DNA of 64,000 bases from Bacteroidia bacterium (GCA_030424545.1 JAUHWL010000003.1:62001-126000), one strand, 5' to 3'. Shown: positions 52,292 through 61,396, numbered from the stretch's first letter. Made by a program: numbers and translations. Notes: generated by a model not told the origin, from the letters alone.

Positions 52292-53146
52292 ATGAAATAT
52301 CTCGTTTACATTTTTTTATTTGGTGCTTTAGCATGTACAAAATATGAAGTTAAAGATGCTGGCAACAATCAACCTCCGGTAGATTTTACGGTTACAGAAA
52401 TTGCAAAAGTGAGTTACATAAACAAATTGTTTATTACACTATTAGGAGCAAAACCAACCGAGCAGCAAAGTACTGCGGCAATGGCTCAACTAAATGTAGA
52501 CCCTAAATCGCAATCAGTAAGAGAATCTTTGGTACTCTCAATAATTAATGAAGATGATTATGAATACAAAGTTTGGCAAGATGCCAGAGGAGAAGTTTTA
52601 GATGGAGTTGATACTGCAACTATTAGATTAGAATATAACAGAGCCATATATTTTTACAACAACTCATCTGGAAATACAAAAGATTATTGGCAAGCAGAAA
52701 TAGCCAGATTGGCTTTGATTTTAGACATCCCCAAGGAGTTAAAAGCTAATCTAATTACAATACCAGAAATGCACAGCAGGGCGGTAAACAATGGTATTTA
52801 TGATGATATAAATATGGGCACAGAGAATTTTGTAGTTTCTGTTTTTCAGAATTTCTTTTTCCGTTATCCCACAAATTCAGAATTAAGCGAATGCAAAAAA
52901 ATGGTAGACGGAAAACAAGCCGTACTATTTTTACAAGTAGGTAATTCCAAAACAGATTTTTTAAATGTTGTTTTTACAAGCACCTCTTATTTTGAAGGGC
53001 AAATTGTTAACGCATACCTAAAGTATTTATTTAGAAACCCTACATCTCAGGAATTAAGCATTGAAACAAAAGCCTACCAAACACATAAAAACTATGATCA
53101 ATTACAAATTCAAATATTAGCGTCAGATGAATATTTCTATGATTAA
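52292..53146 (+). CDS. Lipoprotein of DUF1549-like type, gene 1 of envelope operon
   Basis: A 284-residue lipoprotein (lipobox Cys15, LFGALAC). The mature protein is helical and contains several copies of a short motif: LLGAKPTEQQ, NFFFRYPTNSEL and KYLFRNPTSQEL. An R-x-PT-x-x-EL signature after an aromatic strand is reminiscent of the DUF1549/DUF1553 proteins of planctomycetes (RLLGRPPTEEE-like), so I see a distant relation, not an assignment. It is the first gene of a tightly packed five-gene unit; the next gene begins eight bases before its stop. Confidence 0.6.
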   Translation: MKYLVYIFLFGALACTKYEVKDAGNNQPPVDFTVTEIAKVSYINKLFITLLGAKPTEQQSTAAMAQLNVDPKSQSVRESLVLSIINEDDYEYKVWQDARGEVLDGVDTATIRLEYNRAIYFYNNSSGNTKDYWQAEIARLALILDIPKELKANLITIPEMHSRAVNNGIYDDINMGTENFVVSVFQNFFFRYPTNSELSECKKMVDGKQAVLFLQVGNSKTDFLNVVFTSTSYFEGQIVNAYLKYLFRNPTSQELSIETKAYQTHKNYDQLQIQILASDEYFYD

Positions 53147-53621
53147 ATATTTTGCTGCAGCCTTTTTGGTATTTACGCTCATAGCTTGTAAAAAGCAAGT
53201 TGTAACAGATTATCAAATCAAAACTTTACATCTTGATTCAGAATCAGGCAACAAGGTAAATTTAAAGAGCGATTTGCAACTCATAACAATAATGCATGCT
53301 GATGTGTTTGGGACATCCATTTCTAGCGAAAAGCTGAAAAGTCTCAACCAAACCTATGCTTCTTTTGGCGATAAGGATATTGTTATTGAGAAAATAACAC
53401 AGTATTTTTTATCTGATGCTGCAGCGCAAATCCCAACAGATGGATATATGCGTGCCAATTTAGATCAATTTATTCCGGCTACTTATATTAAGTTTTTTGT
53501 TAGAAACCCTACCGAAGCGGAACTATGGTACTTTAAAGAGTTAATTCAAAAAGATGGTACAATAACAGCCAGAGACGTTTATTATGCATTTTTAACCGCA
53601 GAAGAATATAAATACTATTGA
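53139..53621 (+). CDS. Lipoprotein with the same PT-EL motif, gene 2
   Basis: A 160-residue lipoprotein (lipobox Cys17, TLIAC). It carries the motif KFFVRNPTEAELWYFKEL, matching the repeats in the preceding gene, and further upstream a helix block (MHADVFGTSISSEKLKSL). The close motif match suggests that genes 1 and 2 were once one domain or share a fold. I chose the ATG at 53139, overlapping gene 1 by eight bases; an ATG at 53127 would add four residues. The function is unknown. Confidence 0.6.
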   Translation: MIKYFAAAFLVFTLIACKKQVVTDYQIKTLHLDSESGNKVNLKSDLQLITIMHADVFGTSISSEKLKSLNQTYASFGDKDIVIEKITQYFLSDAAAQIPTDGYMRANLDQFIPATYIKFFVRNPTEAELWYFKELIQKDGTITARDVYYAFLTAEEYKYY

Positions 53622-53622
53622 G

Positions 53623-54924
53623 ATGAACAGACGAAGTTTTGTGAAAAAGGTAGGTTTAACTGCGGCAGGCGTTTTAACGCTTCCTTATATTTTACCAACG
53701 GGTAGGTTGTTTGCAGCAACTGGGAGCAGAAAAGCCAATCATGTTGTTTTTTGCCTGTTTGCGGGTGGGGTAAGGAGTATAGAATCTATTTATAAAAATG
53801 ATGGCAACTTAATGCCCAATATGCTCAATGGTACCGAGCCTATAAGTGCAGATATTATTAACTCGATGTCGCCATTGCCATCTAGCCCGCTTATACAGCC
53901 TTTACAAAATAGTGGTACTTTGTTTCGTCAATTTAGATTTGGTTCTGGGCCAACAGGGCATTTTAACGGCCACACAACAGCCATTACTGGGCAACATACT
54001 AACAATACATTAAGCTTAAGAGAGCATCCAAGTTTTCCAACTGTTTTTGAATTGTATAGAAAACATTCAAACCCAATAGGTGCGGCCAAAAACACATGGT
54101 GGGTAAGCAATTCTTCAAATTTGTATCCCATTCTTAATTATAGTCAGTATCCTGGATACGGGCCAGAATTTGGTGCAAATCAAATATCACCTTCTAGCTT
54201 TTTTAGCTCAAGAACCAAAGACGTATTAGATGCCGATTTAAACCTAAATGCGAATGAAAAACTTGCCATTTCTGATATGCGAAATTTTTTAAACTACAAT
54301 TTTGCAGGCGGTTTAGATCAATTGGCAAACGTTAAAAATACCCAAGCAGAAGCAGAGCAAATACAAGCGTGGATTAAAAAAATGATTGGTGAATACAAGG
54401 CTGGTTTGCACAGTAATCCGTGGGGAATTAGCGGTGGTATGAATGGCGATATGCGCAATGTATTTTATGCGGAAGAAATTATTAAAGAATTCACTCCAGA
54501 GTTATTGGTTGTGAACATGACGGACGTTGATGTAGCCCATACCAACTTTTCTGGCTATTGTAATAATTTACGCAAGGCGGATTGGGCGGTTGCACATTTG
54601 TGGAATACCATACAAAATACACCCGGAATGGCCAACGATACTGTCTTAATTGTGGCGCCAGAAATAGGCAGAAACGGTCAAACCAATAGTTTGGTAGATG
54701 CGAATGGCCGATTTGCTTTAGACCATACCAGTAGTGACCCGATAGCAAGAGAAATATTTTGTTTGATTGCAGGTCCACAAGGCGTAGTAGAACAAGGAAA
54801 AGTAATCAACAACATTGAAGGCGAGAGCATAGATATAGTTCCAACTATTGCCGATATTTTAGGTTTTAAGAATGGTGCTTCGGGTATTTTACCTGGAAGT
54901 ACTCTAACAAATGCGTTTATATGA
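53623..54924 (+). CDS. Tat-exported DUF1501-like protein, gene 3
   Basis: A 433-residue protein. The Tat signal is complete: MNRRSFVKKVGLTAAGVLTL, with the twin Arg at 3-4. The fold resembles DUF1501 of the alkaline-phosphatase superfamily: HVVFCLFAGGVRSIES near the start, GHFNGHTTAITGQHT, a likely metal site MTDVDVAHTNFSGY, then VLIVAPEIGRNGQTNS and FALDHTSSDPIAREIF with another His. Tat export fits a protein that is folded with its metal in the cytosol. The substrate, likely a phosphate or sulfate ester if the activity is retained, is unknown. It ends in an ATGA overlap with gene 4. Confidence 0.72.
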   Translation: MNRRSFVKKVGLTAAGVLTLPYILPTGRLFAATGSRKANHVVFCLFAGGVRSIESIYKNDGNLMPNMLNGTEPISADIINSMSPLPSSPLIQPLQNSGTLFRQFRFGSGPTGHFNGHTTAITGQHTNNTLSLREHPSFPTVFELYRKHSNPIGAAKNTWWVSNSSNLYPILNYSQYPGYGPEFGANQISPSSFFSSRTKDVLDADLNLNANEKLAISDMRNFLNYNFAGGLDQLANVKNTQAEAEQIQAWIKKMIGEYKAGLHSNPWGISGGMNGDMRNVFYAEEIIKEFTPELLVVNMTDVDVAHTNFSGYCNNLRKADWAVAHLWNTIQNTPGMANDTVLIVAPEIGRNGQTNSLVDANGRFALDHTSSDPIAREIFCLIAGPQGVVEQGKVINNIEGESIDIVPTIADILGFKNGASGILPGSTLTNAFI

Positions 54925-55814
54925 AACTAAAAGCGCTGGTTGTTTTAGGATTTTTATTTGCGGCTGTTTTTTACAGTTGCGAAAGAAAAGTAGATGATCC
55001 AATTGCAAATCCTTTTGAAGGAAATACAGAGGATACGACATCAAATAATCCATTTGCTGTGAACAGTATTCAAGGATTGCATAAAAATATTTTTGCCGTA
55101 AAATGCGCCAATCCAACCTGCCATGACGGTACTTTTGAACCAGATTTTAGAACGGTTCAAAGCACTTACAATTCACTTGTGTATCAGCCAGTAATAAAAA
55201 ACAATGCGCAAAACAGTTTTAAGTACAGAGTAATTCCCGGTAATATTAAAGACAGTTGGTTGGTAGAGCGACTTATTACTGCCGACCAAAATTTAGGCAA
55301 AATGCCCTTGTATGCACCAGAGTTAACGCAGCAAGAATTATTGTGGGTTTACGGATGGATTACGGATGGTGCTAAAGATTTAAATGGAAATGTTTCTGTT
55401 TTTCCCAATAAACCCCCAACCGTAAATTACTTTGTGGCTTATAATTCAAATAATGATCGGATTGATACCAATCGCCTGTCTGGGTGGTCTTCTCCGTTTT
55501 TTGTTTCTATGCCATCAACTTTTTCAGTTGTAATTTCGGTAGAGGATGATAGCACTGCTGCTCCGAACTTACTAGTAAATGAGTTAAAAGTTTCTTTGAT
55601 ACGAGATGATTTTACAAATGCTCAAACTATTCAAGCCACATATTTAAGTGGAAAATTTTGGGTAGCTAGTTTAAACACGGCAAACTTTCCAAGCAACACA
55701 CAACTGTATTTCAGGTATTTTGTGCAGGATACAGATAGCCCAACGGTATCGGAATTTCCCAGAAACGACTCGCAATATTGGTATAAAGAAAATGCATCGT
55801 TTATTATTCAATAA
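54921..55814 (+). CDS. Cytochrome-like lipoprotein with CX4CH motif, gene 4
   Basis: A 297-residue lipoprotein (lipobox Cys20, VFYSC). Residues 50-150 look like a small cytochrome c domain of the planctomycete type: KCANPTCHDG with Cys62, Cys67 and His68, later VIPGNIKDSWLVERL, a candidate axial Met128 in KMPLY, and YGWITDGAKDLNG. The heme motif would be CX4CH rather than the usual CX2CH. After residue 155 a beta domain follows, with a PPTVNYF segment like an Ig-type module. It may pass electrons to or from the DUF1501-like partner. It overlaps both neighbours. Confidence 0.68.
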   Translation: MKLKALVVLGFLFAAVFYSCERKVDDPIANPFEGNTEDTTSNNPFAVNSIQGLHKNIFAVKCANPTCHDGTFEPDFRTVQSTYNSLVYQPVIKNNAQNSFKYRVIPGNIKDSWLVERLITADQNLGKMPLYAPELTQQELLWVYGWITDGAKDLNGNVSVFPNKPPTVNYFVAYNSNNDRIDTNRLSGWSSPFFVSMPSTFSVVISVEDDSTAAPNLLVNELKVSLIRDDFTNAQTIQATYLSGKFWVASLNTANFPSNTQLYFRYFVQDTDSPTVSEFPRNDSQYWYKENASFIIQ

Positions 55815-56290
55815 TGAAAAGAACACCAAAACATAGTGAGCTAATTAGAAAGATTGCGTTTTCTTTTTTACTCATATTATTAACAGTAGTAAGCATTTCT
55901 TCATGCAAAGAAGATTTTCCAATTAGTGAAGTGCCAGAAATTAGCCTTGTTGCCTTTGGCCCAGATACAGTGGTTCAATTTACAGATTCCATCTTCTTTA
56001 GTCTAAATTATAAAGATGGTAATGGAGATTTAGGAGAGAATGATACCGATGATGACAATTTGATTGTGACAGATACGCGCATTGGTGTGCGTTACACATA
56101 CAGAATTAAACAATTGGTTCCGGGGGGCAGCAAAGTTCCTATAAACGGAAATCTAAATTTTAGTATTTCAAATACATTTATTACAGATTTAAGTTCAGCC
56201 GAAAAACTAAGTTACAGCATCTATGTTGTAGATAGGGCGGGGAATAAAAGCAATGTGATTACAACAAAGTCTATATGGGTGGTTGAGTAG
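55814..56290 (+). CDS. Small lipoprotein with acidic loop, gene 5
   Basis: A 158-residue lipoprotein (lipobox Cys31, SISSC). The mature part is a single beta domain ending YSIYVVDRAGNKSN and a WVVE tail, like an Ig-type or fibronectin-type fold. Near residue 68 it has an acidic loop, DGNGDLGENDTDDDN, resembling a Ca2+-binding loop. It shares one base with the stop of gene 4. It might be a binding or anchoring component of the complex; there is no direct evidence. Confidence 0.62.
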   Translation: MKRTPKHSELIRKIAFSFLLILLTVVSISSCKEDFPISEVPEISLVAFGPDTVVQFTDSIFFSLNYKDGNGDLGENDTDDDNLIVTDTRIGVRYTYRIKQLVPGGSKVPINGNLNFSISNTFITDLSSAEKLSYSIYVVDRAGNKSNVITTKSIWVVE

Positions 56291-56403
56291 AATTTTGGTT
56301 ATCATGGCGGACGATTATTCAAATTCTTTTTTAGTAAAATTACACCCGACTAAAACAAAAAAAATTAAACTGATTTTCTTTTTATATTTTATCTCTTCCC
56401 AAA

Positions 56404-57771
56404 ATGAAAAGTATTTTTTACACGCTATTCCTTGCATTTTTTAGCAGTCTTACCATATCCGCCCAAACAGATTCTACTTTTATTAGAAAAATATATGATG
56501 AGGCATTAAATAATGGAGAGTCCTACGAAAACCTCCGCTATTTGTGCAAAGAAATTGGGAATAGAATTACCGGTTCTGCCGAAGCCGAAATGGCGGTTTA
56601 CTGGGGCAAACAAGTACTTACCAAATACAATTTTGATACGGTTTATCTGCAACCCATAGAGGTGCCCCATTGGGAGCGAGGTACCAAAGAGGCGGCATGG
56701 GTTTTAAATACTTCTGGCGAATATTTTAAGATTAACATTTTGGCGTTAGGTGGATCGGTGGGAACAAATGGAATGATGGATGCCGAATTACTGGTGTTGG
56801 AAACGCTTGATGAATTGAAAAAAATGAGCAGGGCCGAAGTAGAAGGCAAAGTGGTGTATTTGGGCGAGGCGTTTAATGCGGCCAATATTCGCACGTTTGA
56901 TAGCTACAGCCAATGCGGTGCCCAACGCTGGAATGGACCCAAAGAAGCACAAAAACTAGGTGCAGCAGGGCTGGTAATTCGTAGCTTGGCTTCAGAGGTT
57001 GATGATCATCCGCATACTGGTTCTTTTGGGTATGATGATGCCTTTAAGAAAATTCCCGCAGCAGCCATAAGTACGGCAGATTGTAACCAAATAGAAGCCT
57101 GGAGCAAACAGGGGCAACTAAGCATAAAAATGGAAATGGATTGCCGCTGGTATGATAACGATACATCTTACAATGTGATTGGTGAGATGACTGGCAAGAC
57201 AGATAAAATAATAAGTTTTGGTGGCCACTTAGATAGTTGGGATGTTGGAGAAGGCGCCCATGATGATGGCGCAGGCATTGTGCATAGCATTGAGGCACTC
57301 CGCATTTTAAAAGAATTGGGCTACAAGCCAGAGCATACGCTGCGTTGTGTACTTTTTATGAACGAAGAAAACGGCAACTTTGGCGGTAAAACCTATGCGG
57401 CCATGGCCAAGGCCAACAACGAAAATCACGTAGCAGCTTTAGAAAGCGATAGAGGCGGGTTTTTACCCTTGGGCTTTGATGTTCGCGGTACCAAAAAGCA
57501 GGTTGAGTTTGTGCAAAAGATTGCGAAACCCTTGCAAAAAGATTTTCAGTTATATACGTTTAAAGAGGGCTACAGTGGCGTAGATATTGGCCCATTACGA
57601 GATTTTTATCCAGACATGGTGCAATTGGGATTGAGCATTAACTCCCAAGAATATTTTAAATACCACCACACAGCAGCTGATGTTTTTGAAGCTGTAAATC
57701 AGCGCGAATTAGAATTAGGTTGTGCAGCCATGGGCGCGATGATTTATTTGTTGGACCAGCACCTGAAATAA
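56404..57771 (+). CDS. M28-family zinc peptidase, exported
   Basis: A 455-residue exported peptidase (signal YTLFLAFFSSLTISAQ). The catalytic metal site of M28 is visible: GGHLDSWDVGEGAHDDGAG (His and Asp), MNEENGNFGG (the Glu pair) and ESDRGGFLPLGF; YHHTAADVFEAV gives the last His. Residues about 115-230 form the inserted PA domain. The overall shape resembles glutamate carboxypeptidases of the PGCP type, which cleave dipeptides or short peptides in the periplasm. It ends two bases from the convergent DHFR-like gene. Confidence 0.9.
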   Translation: MKSIFYTLFLAFFSSLTISAQTDSTFIRKIYDEALNNGESYENLRYLCKEIGNRITGSAEAEMAVYWGKQVLTKYNFDTVYLQPIEVPHWERGTKEAAWVLNTSGEYFKINILALGGSVGTNGMMDAELLVLETLDELKKMSRAEVEGKVVYLGEAFNAANIRTFDSYSQCGAQRWNGPKEAQKLGAAGLVIRSLASEVDDHPHTGSFGYDDAFKKIPAAAISTADCNQIEAWSKQGQLSIKMEMDCRWYDNDTSYNVIGEMTGKTDKIISFGGHLDSWDVGEGAHDDGAGIVHSIEALRILKELGYKPEHTLRCVLFMNEENGNFGGKTYAAMAKANNENHVAALESDRGGFLPLGFDVRGTKKQVEFVQKIAKPLQKDFQLYTFKEGYSGVDIGPLRDFYPDMVQLGLSINSQEYFKYHHTAADVFEAVNQRELELGCAAMGAMIYLLDQHLK

Positions 57772-57773
57772 AT

Positions 57774-58304
57774 TTACAAAGCTACTTTCCCAACAAACTG
57801 CGCTACGCCATTTTTATAGCTTTTCCAAGTTTGCTTGTTAAAGGTTAGCGGCTTTTCTAACGCTCCCAAAACAGGAATTCCTTCACCCAAAAATACAGGG
57901 ATTTGTGTGAGGATGATTTCGTCAATCAACCCCGCATTGGCAAGTGTTGTGTTTAGTTTTCCGCCACCAATCAGCCAAATTGCTTTACCCGAAGTTTGTT
58001 TAATGCGTTTTACAAATTCACTTGCATTTTCTTTTACAAAGACTACGGGGTGTTTGCTCTGTTTGTTTTGGCTTGTAAAAATGTAGTTTTTTGTGACTGG
58101 ATAGGGGAAGGGGCCTTTAAATTCTTCAAGAATTTTAAAAGTGCCAGAACCCATTAAGGTCGTGTCTATGCGCTGCATTAACTCTGCGTAACCGTAATCT
58201 TCGCCTTCTATGTGCGGATATTTTTCAAGCCAATCGAGTCCGCCATCTTTCTCAGCAATATAACCATCTAGGCTTGTGGCTATGTAGAGAATAATTTTTC
58301 TCAA
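57774..58304 (-). CDS. Dihydrofolate-reductase-like protein (RibD C-terminal)
   Basis: A 176-residue protein of the RibD C-terminal / DHFR-like family: MRKIILYIATSLDGYIAEKD, DTTLMGSGTFKILEEF, and IWLIGGGKLNTTLANAGLID are the classic blocks, with the GGG nucleotide turn. It is a stand-alone NADPH-dependent reductase fold; the substrate is unknown, and it is not a true folate reductase. It overlaps the CCG protein gene by four bases and is the last gene of the minus-strand operon starting at the amidase. Confidence 0.88.
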   Translation of the reverse strand: MRKIILYIATSLDGYIAEKDGGLDWLEKYPHIEGEDYGYAELMQRIDTTLMGSGTFKILEEFKGPFPYPVTKNYIFTSQNKQSKHPVVFVKENASEFVKRIKQTSGKAIWLIGGGKLNTTLANAGLIDEIILTQIPVFLGEGIPVLGALEKPLTFNKQTWKSYKNGVAQFVGKVAL

Positions 58305-59092
58305 AGTTCCTCTGCGTTCGCTATCAACTCAGCCACATCCAGCACTTGCACATCGCCTTCTCGCTCTTTGTTTTTTACGCCATCGGTCATCATGGTATTG
58401 CAGAAGGGGCAGCCGGTTGCAATAACGTTTGGTTGCGTTTCTAAAGCTTCTTCGGTACGCTCTATGTTGATGTCTTTGTTGCCTTTTTCGGGCTCTTTAA
58501 ACATTTGTGCGCCACCAGCTCCGCAGCATAATCCGCGCGTTTTGCAGCGTTTCATTTCTACCAATTCGGCATCAAGTTTTTCTATTAAGCTTCTTGGCGC
58601 TTCAAAAACATTGTTTGCACGGCCCAAATAGCAAGGATCGTGAAAGGTGATTTTCTTGCCTTTAAAAGAACCTCCAGAAATGCTTAATCGGCCTTCTGCC
58701 AACAAACTATTGATGTATTGTGTATGGTGAACAACTTCGTAATTTCCGCCCAATTCGGGGTATTCGTTTTTAAGTGTGTTAAAGCAGTGCGGACAAGCGG
58801 TAACAATTTTCTTTACTTCATAACCATCCAATACTTGGATGTTCATCATGGCTTGCATTTGGAAGGTAAACTCGTTTCCAGCTCTTTTTGCGGGGTCGCC
58901 CGTGCAACTTTCTTCGGTACCTAAAACGGCAAATTTTACTTGGGCATTGTTTAAAATTCGAACAAAAGCTTTTGTGATTTTTTTAGCTCTATCATCAAAA
59001 CTACCGGCACAACCTACCCAAAATAGTACTTCTGGGATTTCGCCTTTTGCCATCATTTCTGCCATTGTAGGCACTTGAATTTGCTCTGCCAT
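58301..59092 (-). CDS. CCG-domain Fe-S protein (HdrB/GlpC-like)
   Basis: A 263-residue cytosolic protein with two cysteine-rich domains of the heterodisulfide reductase B / GlpC / lactate-utilisation type. The first has GCAGSFDDRAKK and CPHCFNTLKNEY with HDPCYLGRANN; the second has LCCGAGGAQMF and ATGCPFCNTMM. These bind special [4Fe-4S] clusters. Its partner is the membrane Fe-S protein at 60075 in the same operon, together a probable electron-transfer module. Two other genes lie between them in the operon. Confidence 0.88.
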   Translation of the reverse strand: MAEQIQVPTMAEMMAKGEIPEVLFWVGCAGSFDDRAKKITKAFVRILNNAQVKFAVLGTEESCTGDPAKRAGNEFTFQMQAMMNIQVLDGYEVKKIVTACPHCFNTLKNEYPELGGNYEVVHHTQYINSLLAEGRLSISGGSFKGKKITFHDPCYLGRANNVFEAPRSLIEKLDAELVEMKRCKTRGLCCGAGGAQMFKEPEKGNKDINIERTEEALETQPNVIATGCPFCNTMMTDGVKNKEREGDVQVLDVAELIANAEEL

Positions 59093-59094
59093 GT

Positions 59095-59628
59095 TTAATT
59101 TGTTTTAAAGTACCAATTGTTGTTGTTTTTGTAGCCCACTATGCCCTCTGTTTGGGTGAAAAAGAATTGCGAACTATCTGTATAAACATTAAAAATATAG
59201 GTGCTATCTGGTTTTAATAAAGAATCTAAGAAGTACAGATTTCCTGAAATTGCCTTTGTACCAATATTTAGTTGGTAGGTTGATGTTGTACTAGCGAGTA
59301 ACAACACATCTGTTTTTGAAGATTTTCCTACGCTATCAATTTCTGGCTGACCAGCATTGAGCATATAGGATAAATAAAAGGGGCAGCCAAAACAGGTTGC
59401 TCTTTGTTGTATGCGCTCGTATTCTACGTTATCGGAGTTTACTTTGCTTGTTGAGTAAGGGTAGTAAATTAAATAGCTAGAATCTAAATTGCTTGATGTA
59501 AAGAGTACAGAATCTTGGTTAGCGGGAATAAAACTTGCCGCTAAATCGCTAACTGGATAATAGAATTCTGTGCTGTTGGAGCATGCAAGAACGGCCATAA
59601 GAAAAGTTATGTAAAAAAACTTTTTCAC
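59095..59628 (-). CDS. Lipoprotein of unknown function
   Basis: A 177-residue lipoprotein with the signal FFYITFLMAVLAC. The mature part is beta-rich and Ser/Tyr-rich (YPVSDLAASFIPANQDSVLF, DTYQ-like strands) and has a short cysteine pair CFGCPFYL at about residue 76. I do not recognise the family. It begins right at the stop of the HAD gene without any gap, between the HAD and CCG genes of the operon. Confidence 0.6.
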   Translation of the reverse strand: MKKFFYITFLMAVLACSNSTEFYYPVSDLAASFIPANQDSVLFTSSNLDSSYLIYYPYSTSKVNSDNVEYERIQQRATCFGCPFYLSYMLNAGQPEIDSVGKSSKTDVLLLASTTSTYQLNIGTKAISGNLYFLDSLLKPDSTYIFNVYTDSSQFFFTQTEGIVGYKNNNNWYFKTN

Positions 59629-60063
59629 TTAATCTTCTTTAAATACTTGTATGGTTTCTTCTCGTTCTTCCAGATTTGTAAACTTGCCTTTAAACCGGGT
59701 TGCTCTAACTATATGGTTGTCTACCCAATGGTAATTGCCGCCTCTAGGTTTGTTTAACAATAGTCCGTGATATTTAAAACCCGAATCGGTTAACCATTTT
59801 TCTGTTACTTCTCTGTGTTCTTCTAATCGAGAAGAGAAAAAAGTAATGATATGACCTTCATCATACCAGCCATTTAAAATTTTTATTGCATCTGGATATG
59901 GGGCACATGTAGCCATGCGTTCGGGTTCCTCATTGGGGATGTCATCACACACTGTTCCATCAATATCAATTAAAAAGTTTTTGATGTGAGCAGGCAAAAC
60001 GGGACTAATTTTTTGTCCGTTTTCTGTGGCTTCCTTTAGTAAATTATCAGCTTTTTCGGTCAT
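59629..60063 (-). CDS. HAD-superfamily phosphatase-like protein
   Basis: A 144-residue HAD-fold protein. The nucleophile motif is FLIDIDGTVCDD (Asp33, Asp35), followed by a short cap and IITFFSSRLEEHRE, and the last block NYHWVDNHIVRATRF. It is similar to small Bacteroidota HAD proteins sometimes called phosphoheptose isomerase, which the motif does not support. Substrate unknown. It lies 11 bases after the membrane Fe-S protein. Confidence 0.82.
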   Translation of the reverse strand: MTEKADNLLKEATENGQKISPVLPAHIKNFLIDIDGTVCDDIPNEEPERMATCAPYPDAIKILNGWYDEGHIITFFSSRLEEHREVTEKWLTDSGFKYHGLLLNKPRGGNYHWVDNHIVRATRFKGKFTNLEEREETIQVFKED

Positions 60064-60074
60064 GAGGTTAGAAA

Positions 60075-61391
60075 TTATTCGTTAATCCAATTCGCTCTAT
60101 CCATCTGGCCGAATTGCCACGGAGCACCATTGTTTTCAACATTAGTCATCATCATATTAAGTTCTTGCGGTGCTGCACTTTCTTCCATCACTAAATATTG
60201 GCGCATTTGCACAATAATGTTTAGTGGGTCTATATTAACAGGGCAGGCTTGTACGCAGGCGTTACAGCTGGTGCAAGCCCAAAGTTCTTCGCGGGTGATG
60301 TAATCGTCTAAAAGTGCTTTGCCATCATCTTTAAATTCTCCTTTGTTTTTGTCCATATTGGCGCCCACTTCTTCAAGCCTGTGGCGCGTATCCATCATTA
60401 TTTTGCGTGGCGAAAGCTTTTTGCCTGTTATGTTTGCTGGACATTCGCTGGTACAACGTCCGCATTCTGTGCAGCTATAGGCATTCATTAAATTCACCCA
60501 ACTAAGGTCAGTAACATCTTTGGCTCCAAACCTTTGTGGTGCGGCATTGGGGTCGGCTTCAGGCGGAGCAGCATAAGGGTCTGCAGATGGGTCAAGCATC
60601 ATTTTTACTTCGTCTGTTACGCTTTTCATGTTGTCAAAGCGCCCTTTTGCATTTAAATTGCTATACCACGTATTGGGGAAAGCCAAGATGATGTGGAAAT
60701 GTTTGGAGAAGGGTAAATAGTTGAGAAAAGCAAGAATGCCGAGAATATGAATCCACCAGAAAAAGCGCTCTAAAAAGTGCAAAGAGCCTTGGTCTAGCCC
60801 GCTAAACAGTGGGGCAAGCAAGCTGCTTATGACAAATTGTTGAGATTCATGATCTGTAAAATTGGCTTCAACGGCATTCATCATCAACAAAGCCAGCATC
60901 AGCGCGATTTCTATAAAGAGAATGTTGTTTGCATCTTTAAAGGCCCAACCTTTCATTTCGGCACTTTGAAAACGGCCAATTTTTAGCACGTTTCTACGAA
61001 TTAAAAAGATTACGCATGATACCAAAACCAACACAGCCAAAATCTCGAAAAAGTGAATGGCTGCGGTGTAAAGGCCACCTAAGGGTTCGGCAAATATGCG
61101 GTGCGTACCAAAAATGCCATCAATAATAATTTCAGCAACTTCTATGTTAATGAGCAAAAACCCAGCATAAACAATGATGTGCAAAATTCCTGGAATGGGG
61201 CGCACCGTCATTTTACTTTGGCCAAGTGCTACGCGGAACATGGTTTTCCAACGTTCATTTTTTCGGTCTGTTCTATCAATATCCTTTCCTAAAAAAATAT
61301 TGCGCCTAATCTTAGATACATTTTTAAAGAATAGATAAAAGGCGCCTACGAGGACAATCAGAAAAACAATGTTGGGTAGATATGTTAGCAT
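60075..61391 (-). CDS. Membrane-bound 4Fe-4S dicluster protein
   Basis: A 438-residue protein. The first 230 residues have five or six membrane helices resembling the NarI-type cytochrome b subunit, with histidines in helices (LHIIVYAGFLL, AIHFFEILAVL). The C-terminal part has two ferredoxin motifs, CTECGRCTSECP and CTSCNACVQACP. Together this is the membrane and electron-transfer subunit of an HdrDE/GlpC-like system; the CCG protein three genes downstream is the likely partner. The donor and acceptor are not revealed by the sequence. Confidence 0.88.
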   Translation of the reverse strand: MLTYLPNIVFLIVLVGAFYLFFKNVSKIRRNIFLGKDIDRTDRKNERWKTMFRVALGQSKMTVRPIPGILHIIVYAGFLLINIEVAEIIIDGIFGTHRIFAEPLGGLYTAAIHFFEILAVLVLVSCVIFLIRRNVLKIGRFQSAEMKGWAFKDANNILFIEIALMLALLMMNAVEANFTDHESQQFVISSLLAPLFSGLDQGSLHFLERFFWWIHILGILAFLNYLPFSKHFHIILAFPNTWYSNLNAKGRFDNMKSVTDEVKMMLDPSADPYAAPPEADPNAAPQRFGAKDVTDLSWVNLMNAYSCTECGRCTSECPANITGKKLSPRKIMMDTRHRLEEVGANMDKNKGEFKDDGKALLDDYITREELWACTSCNACVQACPVNIDPLNIIVQMRQYLVMEESAAPQELNMMMTNVENNGAPWQFGQMDRANWINE

Positions 61392-61396
61392 TGGCC

